Shown here one piece after another: positions 9,861 through 18,146 of a stretch of 64,000 nt of DNA (positions within the stretch are counted from its first letter, which is position 1; each line of letters starts with the position of its first letter). Under the pieces are notes generated by a model. The model saw only the letters and a program-made list of their open reading frames with translations. It did no database searches and had not been told where the DNA came from. Origin of the DNA: Pseudomonas iridis. GTDB lineage: Bacteria > Pseudomonadota > Gammaproteobacteria > Pseudomonadales > Pseudomonadaceae. Position numbers and translations under genes: made by a program. The DNA lies in assembly GCF_017980685.1 (NCBI RefSeq), contig NZ_JACXXO010000002.1, positions 496,001-560,000 on the forward strand. Direction: 5' to 3'.

Positions 9861-10348
9861 TGTGGAAAACAAATTCCGCTACCTGCCAAAGCGCGACATA
9901 TAGACGCTGCAAATGGCTGTTTTTCCACAGTTTTGACTTGTCCCCGTTTGCTGTGGAGCTGGCTGTGAATAACGTGGGAGTAGCTGGCTGAATCCCTTTA
10001 AAACCGTGGCTCTCAGGCGTGTGGTTGTTTTTTGATCAGGCGTTTTTGCTGGAGCGGCAGACGTCTTTGTCAACCTTTTTGTGGGGGCTGCATCGCCGCA
10101 GTTTTGATGAGTGCAGACCTGTGGATAAGTCTGTGATTAAACTCTGGAAAGACCCCGCTAAGGGCCGTAATTACTGGCCTCGCGCAATCACTGCTCCAAC
10201 CGACCTGTCGTGCAAAATGCCATGTCCCGCACAGGTAGCGCTCCATGGTCAAGCAAAAAACTTTCCATTTCGCCCGCAAAGCCTTGTGTGGCGCGGCTTT
10301 GCGCGCTTCCACTTGCCCCCGGAAACTGTGGAAGGGACTGTGGATAAC
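9861..10348. other. Gene-free stretch with clustered DnaA-box-like 9-mers
   Basis: The region from the REPIN to the SDR ribosome site (about 670 bp) shows no convincing gene. It contains two perfect TGTGGATAA boxes (10120-10128 and 10340-10348). Near matches are TGTGGAAAA at 9861, its inverse TTTTCCACA at 9921, TGTGAATAA at 9964, TGTGATTAA at 10132 and TGTGGAAGG at 10327. The density is higher than elsewhere in the window, although the 9-mer also occurs in several genes. A DnaA-titrating or regulatory site is possible but unproven. Confidence 0.4.
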
Positions 10349-10509
10349 ATGCGTGCACATGGCTACAGGCCACGCTGGCTATGGCGTCGGAACGATTGTT
10401 TGTTTTTTATACAGCGAGCGGGTGTTGCCCGTGCTTGCGTGGCCGGGCATGCTGCCTGCTGATTTTCTATTCCAATGGCTGCCCTCGCGGTCGAAGCAAG
10501 GAGAACACG

Positions 10510-11274
10510 ATGTCCAACACCCTGTTTATCACCGGCGCGACGTCCGGTTTTGGTGAAGCCTGCGCCCGTCGTTTTGCCGAGGCTGGCTGGAAACTGGTGC
10601 TGACCGGTCGTCGTGAAGAACGCCTCAACGCTCTGTGCGCTGAGTTGTCCAAGCAGACTGAAGTGCATGGCCTGGTGCTTGATGTGCGCGACCGCAAGGC
10701 GATGGAGGAGGCGATTGCCAACCTGCCGCCATCGTTCGCCAAACTGCGTGGCCTCATCAACAACGCGGGCCTGGCGTTGGGCGTGGACCCTGCGCCGAAA
10801 TGCGATCTGGATGATTGGGACACCATGGTCGACACCAACGTCAAAGGCCTGATGTACGCCACTCGCTTGCTGTTGCCGCGCCTGATCGGCCATGGTCGTG
10901 GCGCTGGCATCGTCAACCTCGGCTCCATCGCCGGCAACTATCCGTACCCTGGCAGCCATATCTACGGCGCGACCAAAGCGTTTGTTAAGCAGTTTTCGCT
11001 GAACCTGCGCTGCGATTTGCAGGGCACCGGCGTGCGCGTCAGCAACATCGAGCCGGGGCTGTGCGAGAGCGAATTCTCGCTGGTGCGTTTCGCTGGTGAT
11101 CAGGAACGGTACAACGCCACCTACGCCGGGGCCGAGCCGATCCAGCCGCAAGACATCGCCGAGACGATTTTCTGGGTGATGAATGCGCCGGCGCATATCA
11201 ACATCAATAGCCTGGAATTGATGCCAGTGAGTCAGACCTGGGCCGGGTTTGCCATCGAGCGTAACAAGGCTTAA
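10510..11274 (+). CDS. SDR-family oxidoreductase, YdfG-like
   Basis: This 254-residue classical short-chain dehydrogenase resembles YdfG/3-hydroxy acid dehydrogenases that act on serine, 3-hydroxypropionate or malonic semialdehyde. The NADP-binding TGATSGFG lies at residues 7-14, with TGRREERL afterwards consistent with NADP preference. NNAG, the catalytic Ser in NLGSIAG and YGATKAF (Tyr-x3-Lys) are all present. AAGGAGA precedes the ATG at 10510. The exact substrate cannot be read from the sequence. The gene stands alone between a large non-coding stretch and a REPIN. Confidence 0.88.
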   Translation: MSNTLFITGATSGFGEACARRFAEAGWKLVLTGRREERLNALCAELSKQTEVHGLVLDVRDRKAMEEAIANLPPSFAKLRGLINNAGLALGVDPAPKCDLDDWDTMVDTNVKGLMYATRLLLPRLIGHGRGAGIVNLGSIAGNYPYPGSHIYGATKAFVKQFSLNLRCDLQGTGVRVSNIEPGLCESEFSLVRFAGDQERYNATYAGAEPIQPQDIAETIFWVMNAPAHININSLELMPVSQTWAGFAIERNKA

Positions 11275-11290
11275 GACCGCATCAAGCCTA

Positions 11291-11356
11291 ATCGCCAGCA
11301 GGCTGGCTCCCACATTTGAAATGCATTCCAATTGTGGGAGCCAGCCTGCTGGCGAA
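11291..11356. repeat. REPIN, short-spacer form
   Basis: REP units of the GCCAGCAGGCTGGCTCC class are in outward orientation relative to most copies and are separated by only about 20 nt. It lies between the SDR and cation-transporter genes. Confidence 0.85.
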
Positions 11357-11451
11357 GAGGCCATATCTGCCAAAACATGCCGATAAGGTAAACTCCTCTC
11401 CCAACAACCCCACCGCATCCCGCGGTTTTCAAGGTTTTCAGAGGAGGCTAC

Positions 11452-12357
11452 GTGAGTAACCGAGGTGAGCAGTCGCTGCTCAAACAATCGACCATCCTGA
11501 TGTTTGCAGTGTCGATTGCCGGGATCGTCACCGGTTTTGTTTCAGGTTCCCAATCCATCCTGTTCGATGGTTTTTTCTCGCTGATCGCAACCTTCATCAA
11601 AGTACTGATGCTGATCACTGCCAAGCTGATCGCCAAGCAAAGCAATCACCGTTTCCAGTTCGGCTTCTGGCATCTGGAACCCATGGTGCTGCTGATTGAA
11701 GGCAGTTTCCTGCTGTTGATTGCCATCTACGCGTTTCTCAACGGTGTGTTCGGCATCATCGACGGTGGCCGGGACATTGAGTTGGGGCTGGTGATCATCT
11801 ACGCCGCCGTGTTTACCGTGGTCGAGTTCGCGTACTTCTTCTACGTGCGTCGGCGCAATCGCAAGCTCAAATCCAGCCTGATCCAGTTCGACAACATCAG
11901 TTGGCTGGTGGACGCGATGCTTTCTGTGGGCCTGTTGATCAGTTTTCTCACGGCGCTGCTGCTCAAGTCCCAGGGCTATGGCGAGTGGGCGGTTTACGTC
12001 GATCCGCTGATCCTGATCGTACTGGCCCTGACCATGCTGACACCGGCCTTCAAGATCCTCGGCCCGGCATTACGCGATGTGCTGGGCATTGCACCGGACA
12101 CGCTGAATGACCACGTACGCCAGGTGATGGACGCGGCGAAGGCCGAGCATGGTTTCGACGATTATGTGTCCTACGTGCAGAAGCACGGACGGGCGCGGTT
12201 TATCGAGATTCATGTGGTGTTGCCGGCGGATTACCGACTGGAGAATGTCGGGCAACTGGATGCCCTGCGTGAAGAGATTTCCGCGAAGCTGGGCAAACCG
12301 GATGCGGCGCGATGGTTGACCATCAGCTTCACGGGCGACAAGAAGTGGATTGCCTAG
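11452..12357 (+). CDS. Cation diffusion facilitator family transporter
   Basis: This 301-residue inner-membrane protein is of the CDF (cation efflux) family with about six hydrophobic segments. The first metal-site region FDGFFSLIA and the second FDNISWLVDAMLS supply conserved Asp residues. The cytoplasmic C-terminal domain carries RARFIEIHVVLPADY, as in family members. The start is GTG at 11452, supported by GAGGAGG eight bases upstream. There is no earlier ATG with a ribosome site. The histidine usual in Zn/Cd exporters is not obvious in these motifs, so the transported metal is uncertain. Confidence 0.85.
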   Translation: MSNRGEQSLLKQSTILMFAVSIAGIVTGFVSGSQSILFDGFFSLIATFIKVLMLITAKLIAKQSNHRFQFGFWHLEPMVLLIEGSFLLLIAIYAFLNGVFGIIDGGRDIELGLVIIYAAVFTVVEFAYFFYVRRRNRKLKSSLIQFDNISWLVDAMLSVGLLISFLTALLLKSQGYGEWAVYVDPLILIVLALTMLTPAFKILGPALRDVLGIAPDTLNDHVRQVMDAAKAEHGFDDYVSYVQKHGRARFIEIHVVLPADYRLENVGQLDALREEISAKLGKPDAARWLTISFTGDKKWIA

Positions 12358-12372
12358 ACACCGTATAACGGC

Positions 12373-12466
12373 CATCGCGAGCAGGCTCGCTCCCACGGGT
12401 GATCTGCGCCGTTCACAAAGAGTGTGTTCGGTGCGAATCCAATGTGCGAGCGAGCTTGCTCGTGAA
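12373..12466. repeat. Degenerate REPIN
   Basis: The left unit is intact (GCGAGCAGGCTCGCTCCCAC). The right unit (GCGAGCGAGCTTGCTCGTGA) has mutated away from the usual GTGGGAGC onset. It lies between convergent gene ends. Confidence 0.75.
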
Positions 12467-12479
12467 GGCAATGTTCAAA

Positions 12480-13613
12480 TCAGCGAAGATATTCAGCCAG
12501 CCCGCGATAGCACGTTGCCAAGTGATACGGCGTGGTCGAGGGCATGTCCTTGCGGCTGACTTCGCCCTGCTCATCGCGGCACTCATGCCAGCCACCGGCA
12601 TGCAGAAAGCGCTGTTGCAACGCCTGCAATTGATGCAGCACCACGGCTTCGCTGTCGGGGCGCAAGGTCAGCGCGCGCAGGTATTCGGCCTGCGCCCAGA
12701 TCCGCTGAGTCGAATCTTTTGGACGTCCGTCCATTTCCAGATCAAGCATCGCCCGCACCGCACCGCTGGGATGCTCTACGCCGAATTGCTCGGTGAAGGC
12801 AAACGCCTTATCAAGCGCCGAATGCAATTTCGTACCGCGCAGCAGCGCTGACGATTGCAGCAGGAAATACCATTCGAACTGGTGCCCTGGCTCGTACCAG
12901 TTATCCACAGCACCCAAAGGTTTTTCCATCAACACGCCATGTTGCGGGTCGATGAAACGCTTGTGCATGGCTGTGCATAACTCAAGTAGCGCTTGTTGCG
13001 TAGCGCTGTCCTGGCGCACGTGCAGAGTGGCGAGGAAGGCTTCGGCCAGGTGCATCAACGGGTTTTGCAGCGGGCCGGTTTCGAGGGTGAGCCAGTTGCG
13101 GTCAAGGCAGGCTTCGTAAAGGCCATCGCCGGTGGCGAAACGCTGACCGATGACTTCCAGCGCGGCGTTCAACGTCGATTCCACCAGCGGCTCGCGGGAT
13201 TTTTCCCAGTAATGCGCGCAGGCAAACAGGATGAACGCGTGGGTGTAGAGATCCTTGCGCTGATCCAGCGGTTTGCCCTGGGCATCGATGCTGTAGAACC
13301 AGCCGCCGTGCTCGGCATCGTGGAAGTGTCGTTGCAGAGAACGGAACAGCGCGGCCGCGTGTTCTGCTGCGTTATCCACAACGCCGATCAGGCTGGAAAA
13401 CAGATACAGCTGCCGTGCACAGGCCATCGCCCGATAACGTTGCGCTGGCAAGGGTTGGTGCGCGGCGTCGAGTGCTTCGTAGGGCAGTGCCATGTCGGCA
13501 TTCCAGCCCGGGCCTTGCCAGAGCGGCACGATCACGTTGACGAAGTGCTGCTGCACCTCGGTGAACAGGGCGGTCAATTCAGGCAGGGATTTGGAGCGGG
13601 AAGCATGGGGCAT
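12480..13613 (-). CDS. AGE-family sugar isomerase/epimerase
   Basis: This 377-residue protein is of the N-acylglucosamine 2-epimerase (AGE) family, an (alpha/alpha)6 barrel. Members interconvert aldoses and ketoses, such as mannose-fructose, or epimerise GlcNAc. Conserved family features are KDLYTHAFILFA, the PGHQFEWYF motif with the catalytic-region His, and STTPYHLATCYRGLAEYL at the C-terminus. The length fits bacterial mannose isomerase (YihS/ManI-like) members. The start at 13613 lacks a strong ribosome site, but no other in-frame ATG is near. There is no operon partner, so the physiological sugar is unknown. Confidence 0.82.
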   Translation of the reverse strand: MPHASRSKSLPELTALFTEVQQHFVNVIVPLWQGPGWNADMALPYEALDAAHQPLPAQRYRAMACARQLYLFSSLIGVVDNAAEHAAALFRSLQRHFHDAEHGGWFYSIDAQGKPLDQRKDLYTHAFILFACAHYWEKSREPLVESTLNAALEVIGQRFATGDGLYEACLDRNWLTLETGPLQNPLMHLAEAFLATLHVRQDSATQQALLELCTAMHKRFIDPQHGVLMEKPLGAVDNWYEPGHQFEWYFLLQSSALLRGTKLHSALDKAFAFTEQFGVEHPSGAVRAMLDLEMDGRPKDSTQRIWAQAEYLRALTLRPDSEAVVLHQLQALQQRFLHAGGWHECRDEQGEVSRKDMPSTTPYHLATCYRGLAEYLR

Positions 13614-13698
13614 TGGCGGACGTCGTCACGGCTGGGGCGATTGCGCGACATGGTAGCAGAGCGGCAGCCTTTAGAGGCCCGGTGTCTGATCGGTCGTC

Positions 13699-13790
13699 AT
13701 CGCTGGCAAGCCAGCTGCCACATGGATCTTCGGTGTTCACATGATTGTGGCTACACCAAATGACCTGTGGGAGCTGGCTTGCCAGCGATG
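13699..13790. repeat. REPIN
   Basis: Paired inverted GCTGGCAAGCCAGC-class units lie between the AGE-family gene and ureJ, just after the ureJ stop in its reading direction. Confidence 0.88.
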
Positions 13791-13812
13791 AGGCCGGTAC
13801 AGGCGGCAGAGA

Positions 13813-14385
13813 TCAGCCGGCCAGCAGCCAAGCGCCGGTCATTGCCGAAACCGCACCCGCCAACCGCACCAACGGCGCCGCAGCCTGCGGCAATACGCGC
13901 ACCACGCCATAACCGGCGGCATGCAGCGCAGCAGTCGCAGCCACAAAACCTGCCGCATACGCCCAAGGGCTGCTCATTTCCGGTAACTCAAGGCCATGCG
14001 CGACACCATGGAACAACGCAAACAGCGCCGTCGCCGCTACCGCCATTACCAACGGCGGACGCACTGCCAGCGCCACGGCCAGGCCCAGCGCCAGCACCGA
14101 TGCGGCGATCCCGCTTTCCAGCGCCGGCAGTTCCAGTCCTTCAAATCCGAGCATGCCGCCGATCAGCATGGTGCCGACAAAAGTGCAAGGCAGCGCCCAG
14201 CGCGCCGCGCCTTTTTGCTGCGCGGCCCACAAGCCGACGGCGACCATCGCCAACAAGTGGTCGAGGCCGCCAATCGGGTGGCTGATGCCTGCGATCAAGC
14301 CGCTGTCGCCGTGACCCGGATGTGCGAAGGCCAGTGCCGGCGTCAGCAGCAGCGCAACGGCGCCGAAAATACGTTTGAGTGTCAT
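13813..14385 (-). CDS. ureJ: HupE/UreJ-family nickel permease
   Basis: This 190-residue protein is of the HupE/UreJ family of secondary nickel permeases, with about six hydrophobic segments after a signal-like N-terminus (LLLTPALAFA). The family motif HPGHGD follows the signal, and HPIGGLDHLLAMVAVGLWA and FHGVAHGLELP carry the metal-binding His and Asp. It lies directly downstream of ureG in the ureEFG operon, so it should import or retain Ni2+ for urease maturation. The role is inferred from family and context. Confidence 0.9.
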   Translation of the reverse strand: MTLKRIFGAVALLLTPALAFAHPGHGDSGLIAGISHPIGGLDHLLAMVAVGLWAAQQKGAARWALPCTFVGTMLIGGMLGFEGLELPALESGIAASVLALGLAVALAVRPPLVMAVAATALFALFHGVAHGLELPEMSSPWAYAAGFVAATAALHAAGYGVVRVLPQAAAPLVRLAGAVSAMTGAWLLAG

Positions 14386-14412
14386 GGATAAGCTTCCTTG
14401 TTGATAAATGAA

Positions 14413-15027
<615 letters not shown>

Positions 15028-15065
15028 ACGGCTTCTCCAAAATAAAAGGCCCAAAATGACGGGCC

Positions 15066-15740
15066 CTAGGAACGGAACAGACGGCTGTACTGGCGCTCAT
15101 GGGCCATGCACGTCAGGGACAGGCCGAACGCGGCGCTGCCAGTGTGTTCGGGTTTGATGTGGGTCGCGTCTTGCTGCGCCTGTTGCAGCAGCGGCAGCAA
15201 TTCGCTGGTCAGGCGCTGGGCGGCTTGCTGGCCCAGCGGCAAGGTTTTCATCAGCACGGCGAGCTGGTTTTCCAGCCAGCTCCACAGCCAGGCGGCGAGG
15301 GCGTCTTGGGGGCTGATGCCCCAGGCGCGAGCAGCCAGTGCCCAGCCGAGCGCCAGATGCGGTTCGGCACATTGCTCGAGAAAGCTGCGTGCCGGCGCGT
15401 CGAGTTCTGGCAAGCCGTTGAGCAACTGCTGCAGCGAGTAACCCATCTGCCGACTTTCCAGGTGCAACTCGCGAGTCTCGCGGCTGGCGCGGTGGGTTTC
15501 GCAGATTTGCTGCAGTTCGCCCCAGTTTTCTTCGGCGGCTGCCTGGCAATGGGCAAGCAGTAGCGGCGCTTCGAAACGGGCGAGATTGAGCAGCAACTGA
15601 TCGCTGATCCAGCGGCGGGCGCTGTCCGGGTTGTTCACGCGGCCGTTATCCACAGCCATTTCCAGGCCTTGCGAATAGCTGTAGCCACCAATCGGCAATT
15701 GCGGACTGGCCAGGCGCAGCAGCGCCCAGGCTGGGTTCAT
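15066..15740 (-). CDS. ureF: Urease accessory protein UreF
   Basis: This 224-residue all-helical protein bridges UreG and UreD on the apourease. The family motif [17 protein letters not shown] lies near residues 15-31, and a conserved C-terminal tail ([16 protein letters not shown]) is present. The start overlaps the end of ureE by four bases, indicating coupling. The length is normal. Confidence 0.95.
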   Translation of the reverse strand: MNPAWALLRLASPQLPIGGYSYSQGLEMAVDNGRVNNPDSARRWISDQLLLNLARFEAPLLLAHCQAAAEENWGELQQICETHRASRETRELHLESRQMGYSLQQLLNGLPELDAPARSFLEQCAEPHLALGWALAARAWGISPQDALAAWLWSWLENQLAVLMKTLPLGQQAAQRLTSELLPLLQQAQQDATHIKPEHTGSAAFGLSLTCMAHERQYSRLFRS

Positions 15741-16237
15741 AAACGAACGCCGAACTGGTGCAGTTTTGGCGCGTAGTTGAAATCTTCGTCGCCGTGCCGC
15801 GAATGGTGATGGCCGCCGCCGTAGGCACCGTGTTCCGGTTGGAATGGGGCTTCAAGCGCTTCGACCTGCGCACCGAGTTGTTCCAGCATGGCTTTGAGCA
15901 CGTAGTCGTCGAGCAAGCGCAGCCAGCCATCGCCGACTTGCAGGGCGACGTGGCGATTGCCCAGGTGATACGCGGCGCGGGTCAGTTCGAAGGCATTGGC
16001 GCAGGTGACGTGCAGCAGTTGTTCGGCGCGGGCGCAGACACGGACGATGCGGCCGTCCTCGGCTTGTAGGCATTCGCCGTCATACAGCGGCGGCTGACCG
16101 CGTTCCAAAAACAACCCGACGTCTTCGTTCTCGGCACTGAAACAGCGCAAACGGCTCTTGCTTCGGGCTTCGAAGGTCAGGTGCAACTCGGCGGCCCAGA
16201 CGGGTTGAGGGTCGATTCTGCGATGAATCACCAACAT
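15737..16237 (-). CDS. ureE: Urease accessory protein UreE, nickel metallochaperone
   Basis: This 166-residue protein is the nickel chaperone. The N-terminal peptide-binding domain is followed by the metal-binding domain with LGNRHVALQVGDGWLRLLDD. The C-terminus has a short His-rich tail, GGGHHHSRHGDED, expected to bind extra Ni2+. The ATG at 16237 is preferred because GGAAG lies upstream and the family begins MLVIHRRI. It is the first gene of ureEFGJ, which is separated here by about 14 kb from the structural urease genes. Confidence 0.93.
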   Translation of the reverse strand: MLVIHRRIDPQPVWAAELHLTFEARSKSRLRCFSAENEDVGLFLERGQPPLYDGECLQAEDGRIVRVCARAEQLLHVTCANAFELTRAAYHLGNRHVALQVGDGWLRLLDDYVLKAMLEQLGAQVEALEAPFQPEHGAYGGGHHHSRHGDEDFNYAPKLHQFGVRL

Positions 16238-16415
16238 CGGAAAGCTTCCAGCAGTGGACAATACTCAGGCTAGAGCAAGGGGCTTGCCAATCGGACGATA
16301 TGTAGGAAATCCCTGTAGGATCGTAGAGGGTGTTGCAGGATGTTGCGGAGATTTGAAGCGTTTTGGTGCATGAAGATTTTTACATGCACCAAATAGAAGC
16401 CGTGACGCTGAGCCA

Positions 16416-16507
16416 TTGTGGGAGCGAGCCCGCTCGCGAAGGCAAACTTTCAGTCACCGGAAAGGGTGAATGACAAACCGTTTTCGCGAGCAGGCTCGCT
16501 CCCACAG
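16416..16507. repeat. REPIN
   Basis: Paired inverted units of the GAGCCTGCTCGCGAA class (left copy GAGCCCGCTCG) lie in the 300 bp gap between ureE and the TetR gene. No other structure is evident in that gap apart from the ureE promoter side. Confidence 0.9.
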
Positions 16508-16538
16508 GGGAATTCGGCTACATCACAAAGAAAGGGGG

Positions 16539-17171
16539 TTACTCAGTACTGCCCAGGCCTTGCCAGTGCTTGAGCCCGATAAAGATGAAGCGCAACTGCT
16601 GGGTGATCTTCGCCTGGGGCGTCAAATGCTCGGGCAAGGCGTCGGCTGGCGGGTCAATGATGTCAGGCAGGGTGGCGAACACCGATTTGACGATCAGATC
16701 GGCCATCACGCTCAGGCCGTCGGCGTCCAGATGCTGAAGCTTGGGCATCATCGTCAGGTCGGCCGCGAGGTCGGAACTGATGTTCTCGCGCAGACGGCCA
16801 ATCGCCTGGCGCACCGGCAGCGAACCACCGTACTGCTCGCGCGCCAGAAACAGGAACTGCGAACGGTTGGCGCTGACCACATCGAGGAAGATCCGCACCG
16901 ACGCATCGATGATGCCGCCCATGACGAATTCGTTATGGCGCACCAAGCGGATGGTTTCGCGGAAGGTCTGGCCCACTTCGCTGACCAGCACCAGACCGAG
17001 TTCGTCCATATCGGCAAAGTGCCGATAGAAACCGGTGGGCACGATGCCGGCGGTCTTCGTCACTTCGCGCAGGCTCAGGCTGCCGAATCCTCGGCCGCTT
17101 TCCATCAAGTGGCGGGCAGCGTCCATCAGGGCGTTGCGGGTCTGTTGCTTCTGTTCGGCGCGGGGCAGCAT
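16539..17171 (-). CDS. TetR-family transcriptional regulator (FabR/DesT-like)
   Basis: This 210-residue TetR regulator has a helix-turn-helix in residues about 10-55 (SLSLREVTKTAGIVPTGFYR). The N-terminal organisation QKQQTRNALMDAARHLMESG and the motif TGFYRHFADMDELGL resemble FabR and DesT, which control unsaturated fatty acid synthesis. A lipid-related role is a reasonable guess but not shown by the neighbours, since no desaturase lies nearby. It is transcribed alone. Confidence 0.8.
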   Translation of the reverse strand: MLPRAEQKQQTRNALMDAARHLMESGRGFGSLSLREVTKTAGIVPTGFYRHFADMDELGLVLVSEVGQTFRETIRLVRHNEFVMGGIIDASVRIFLDVVSANRSQFLFLAREQYGGSLPVRQAIGRLRENISSDLAADLTMMPKLQHLDADGLSVMADLIVKSVFATLPDIIDPPADALPEHLTPQAKITQQLRFIFIGLKHWQGLGSTE

Positions 17172-17296
17172 CGCAGGTGTGTTCTTTGGCAGGACAAGCG
17201 CCGCACTCTAGCAAATCGGCTTTATCGGCGTCGAACGGCAGCGGGGCAGGTAGCGGGGAAATGGCGACTTATTGAGGGTTGCGGCTAAAAAGGCAA

Positions 17297-17325
17297 AAGC
17301 CCAATCCGGGGATTGGGCTTTTTTT
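17297..17325 (-). terminator. Terminator downstream of the repeat-protein gene
   Basis: AAGCCCAAT and ATTGGGCTT form a 9 bp stem with a 5 nt loop. T-runs flank both sides (plus strand TTTTTTT, minus strand TTTT), so it can act in both directions. It ends transcription from the minus-strand gene at 17342-17761. Confidence 0.85.
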
Positions 17326-17341
17326 CAGGGCCGCCATGGGC

Positions 17342-17761
17342 TCAGCTCACAGCGCTGTTGCGTTCGATCACACGGTCACCACCACCTTCGGCAAGCGCTT
17401 GGCCTTGTGGGGTTTTGTCATAGCCGTCTTCGACCAGACCTTTTTCTTCCAGGCGATTGCGACCGTTTTCAGCGACAGCCTGGCCTTGTGGGGTGTTGTC
17501 GTAGCCGTCTTCAACCAGACCTTTTTCTTCCAGACGATTGCGACCGTTCTCGGCAAGTTGACCTTGTGGAGTTTTGTCGTAGCCATCTTCAGCCAGGGTC
17601 TGACCTTGTGGAGTTTTATCATAGCCGTCTTCGGCCAGGGTTTGGCTGAACACCGAGTGGCTGTCTTTGACTTGCGGAGTGGCTTGTTCGGCAGCGGGCA
17701 GAGCGAAAGCAGTGCTGGCTAGCATCGAAAGGGTAAGACTCAGTAGTAATTGGCGTTTCAT
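17342..17761 (-). CDS. Secreted small tandem-repeat protein, function unknown
   Basis: This 139-residue protein has a signal peptide (MKRQLLLSLTLSMLASTAFA). Nearly all of the mature part consists of two short alternating repeats. The unit EDGYDKTPQGQ occurs four times (one with Asn for Lys) and LAENGRNRLEEKG occurs twice, with a decayed third copy (LAEGGGDRVIERN) at the end. AAGGAG sits at good spacing before the ATG at 17761, and a terminator follows, so it is a real single-gene unit. I do not recognise a function. The product should be periplasmic or exported, acidic and probably extended. The perfect repeats at DNA level make copy number likely to vary between strains. Confidence 0.8.
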   Translation of the reverse strand: MKRQLLLSLTLSMLASTAFALPAAEQATPQVKDSHSVFSQTLAEDGYDKTPQGQTLAEDGYDKTPQGQLAENGRNRLEEKGLVEDGYDNTPQGQAVAENGRNRLEEKGLVEDGYDKTPQGQALAEGGGDRVIERNSAVS

Positions 17762-18146
17762 GATGGGTTGCTCCTTGGGGGGGCGATAAAGTGGGTACGA
17801 GGGCAATGCTACTCTCGATAAGTCGATATAAAAGTTCATAAACGCAATGGTAATAATCAACAGAATTGATTGTTCTGGCGGGAGGCTCTAGAACGGGCCT
17901 TCCAGAGGGGCACTTTTGCACCGCAGTGGGTATTTTCGACCCACTCGTGCCTCGCAAAAGTGCGGGTGGCGGTAACGCTGCCTGACCGATCGGTCGGATT
18001 TGGCGCGGCTTTTTGCGTCTTAATCGGTCTTTCGATTAAACCTGCGGGCCTTTTGCCAGTCACAGATTTCATAGGGGCCGCTTTGGCCCGCCGTTTCAGC
18101 CGTACGCCGTGGTTTTGGCGTGCGGTCGTGATCAGGAGTTTTGTGC
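17762..18146. promoter_or_regulatory. Divergent region with two dyads upstream of the AsmA-like gene
   Basis: This 385 bp stretch holds the promoters of the repeat protein and of the AsmA-like gene. It contains a perfect 12 bp palindrome GACCGATCGGTC at 17984-17995, resembling a TetR-family operator. A 7 bp dyad TTAATCG/CGATTAA with a 6 nt spacer lies at 18020-18039. No gene is apparent. Confidence 0.4.

Noticed and set aside
9883..10462. Short open frames in the stretch before the SDR gene
   Set aside because: They lack ribosome sites and family similarity, and their codon usage is poor compared with neighbours.
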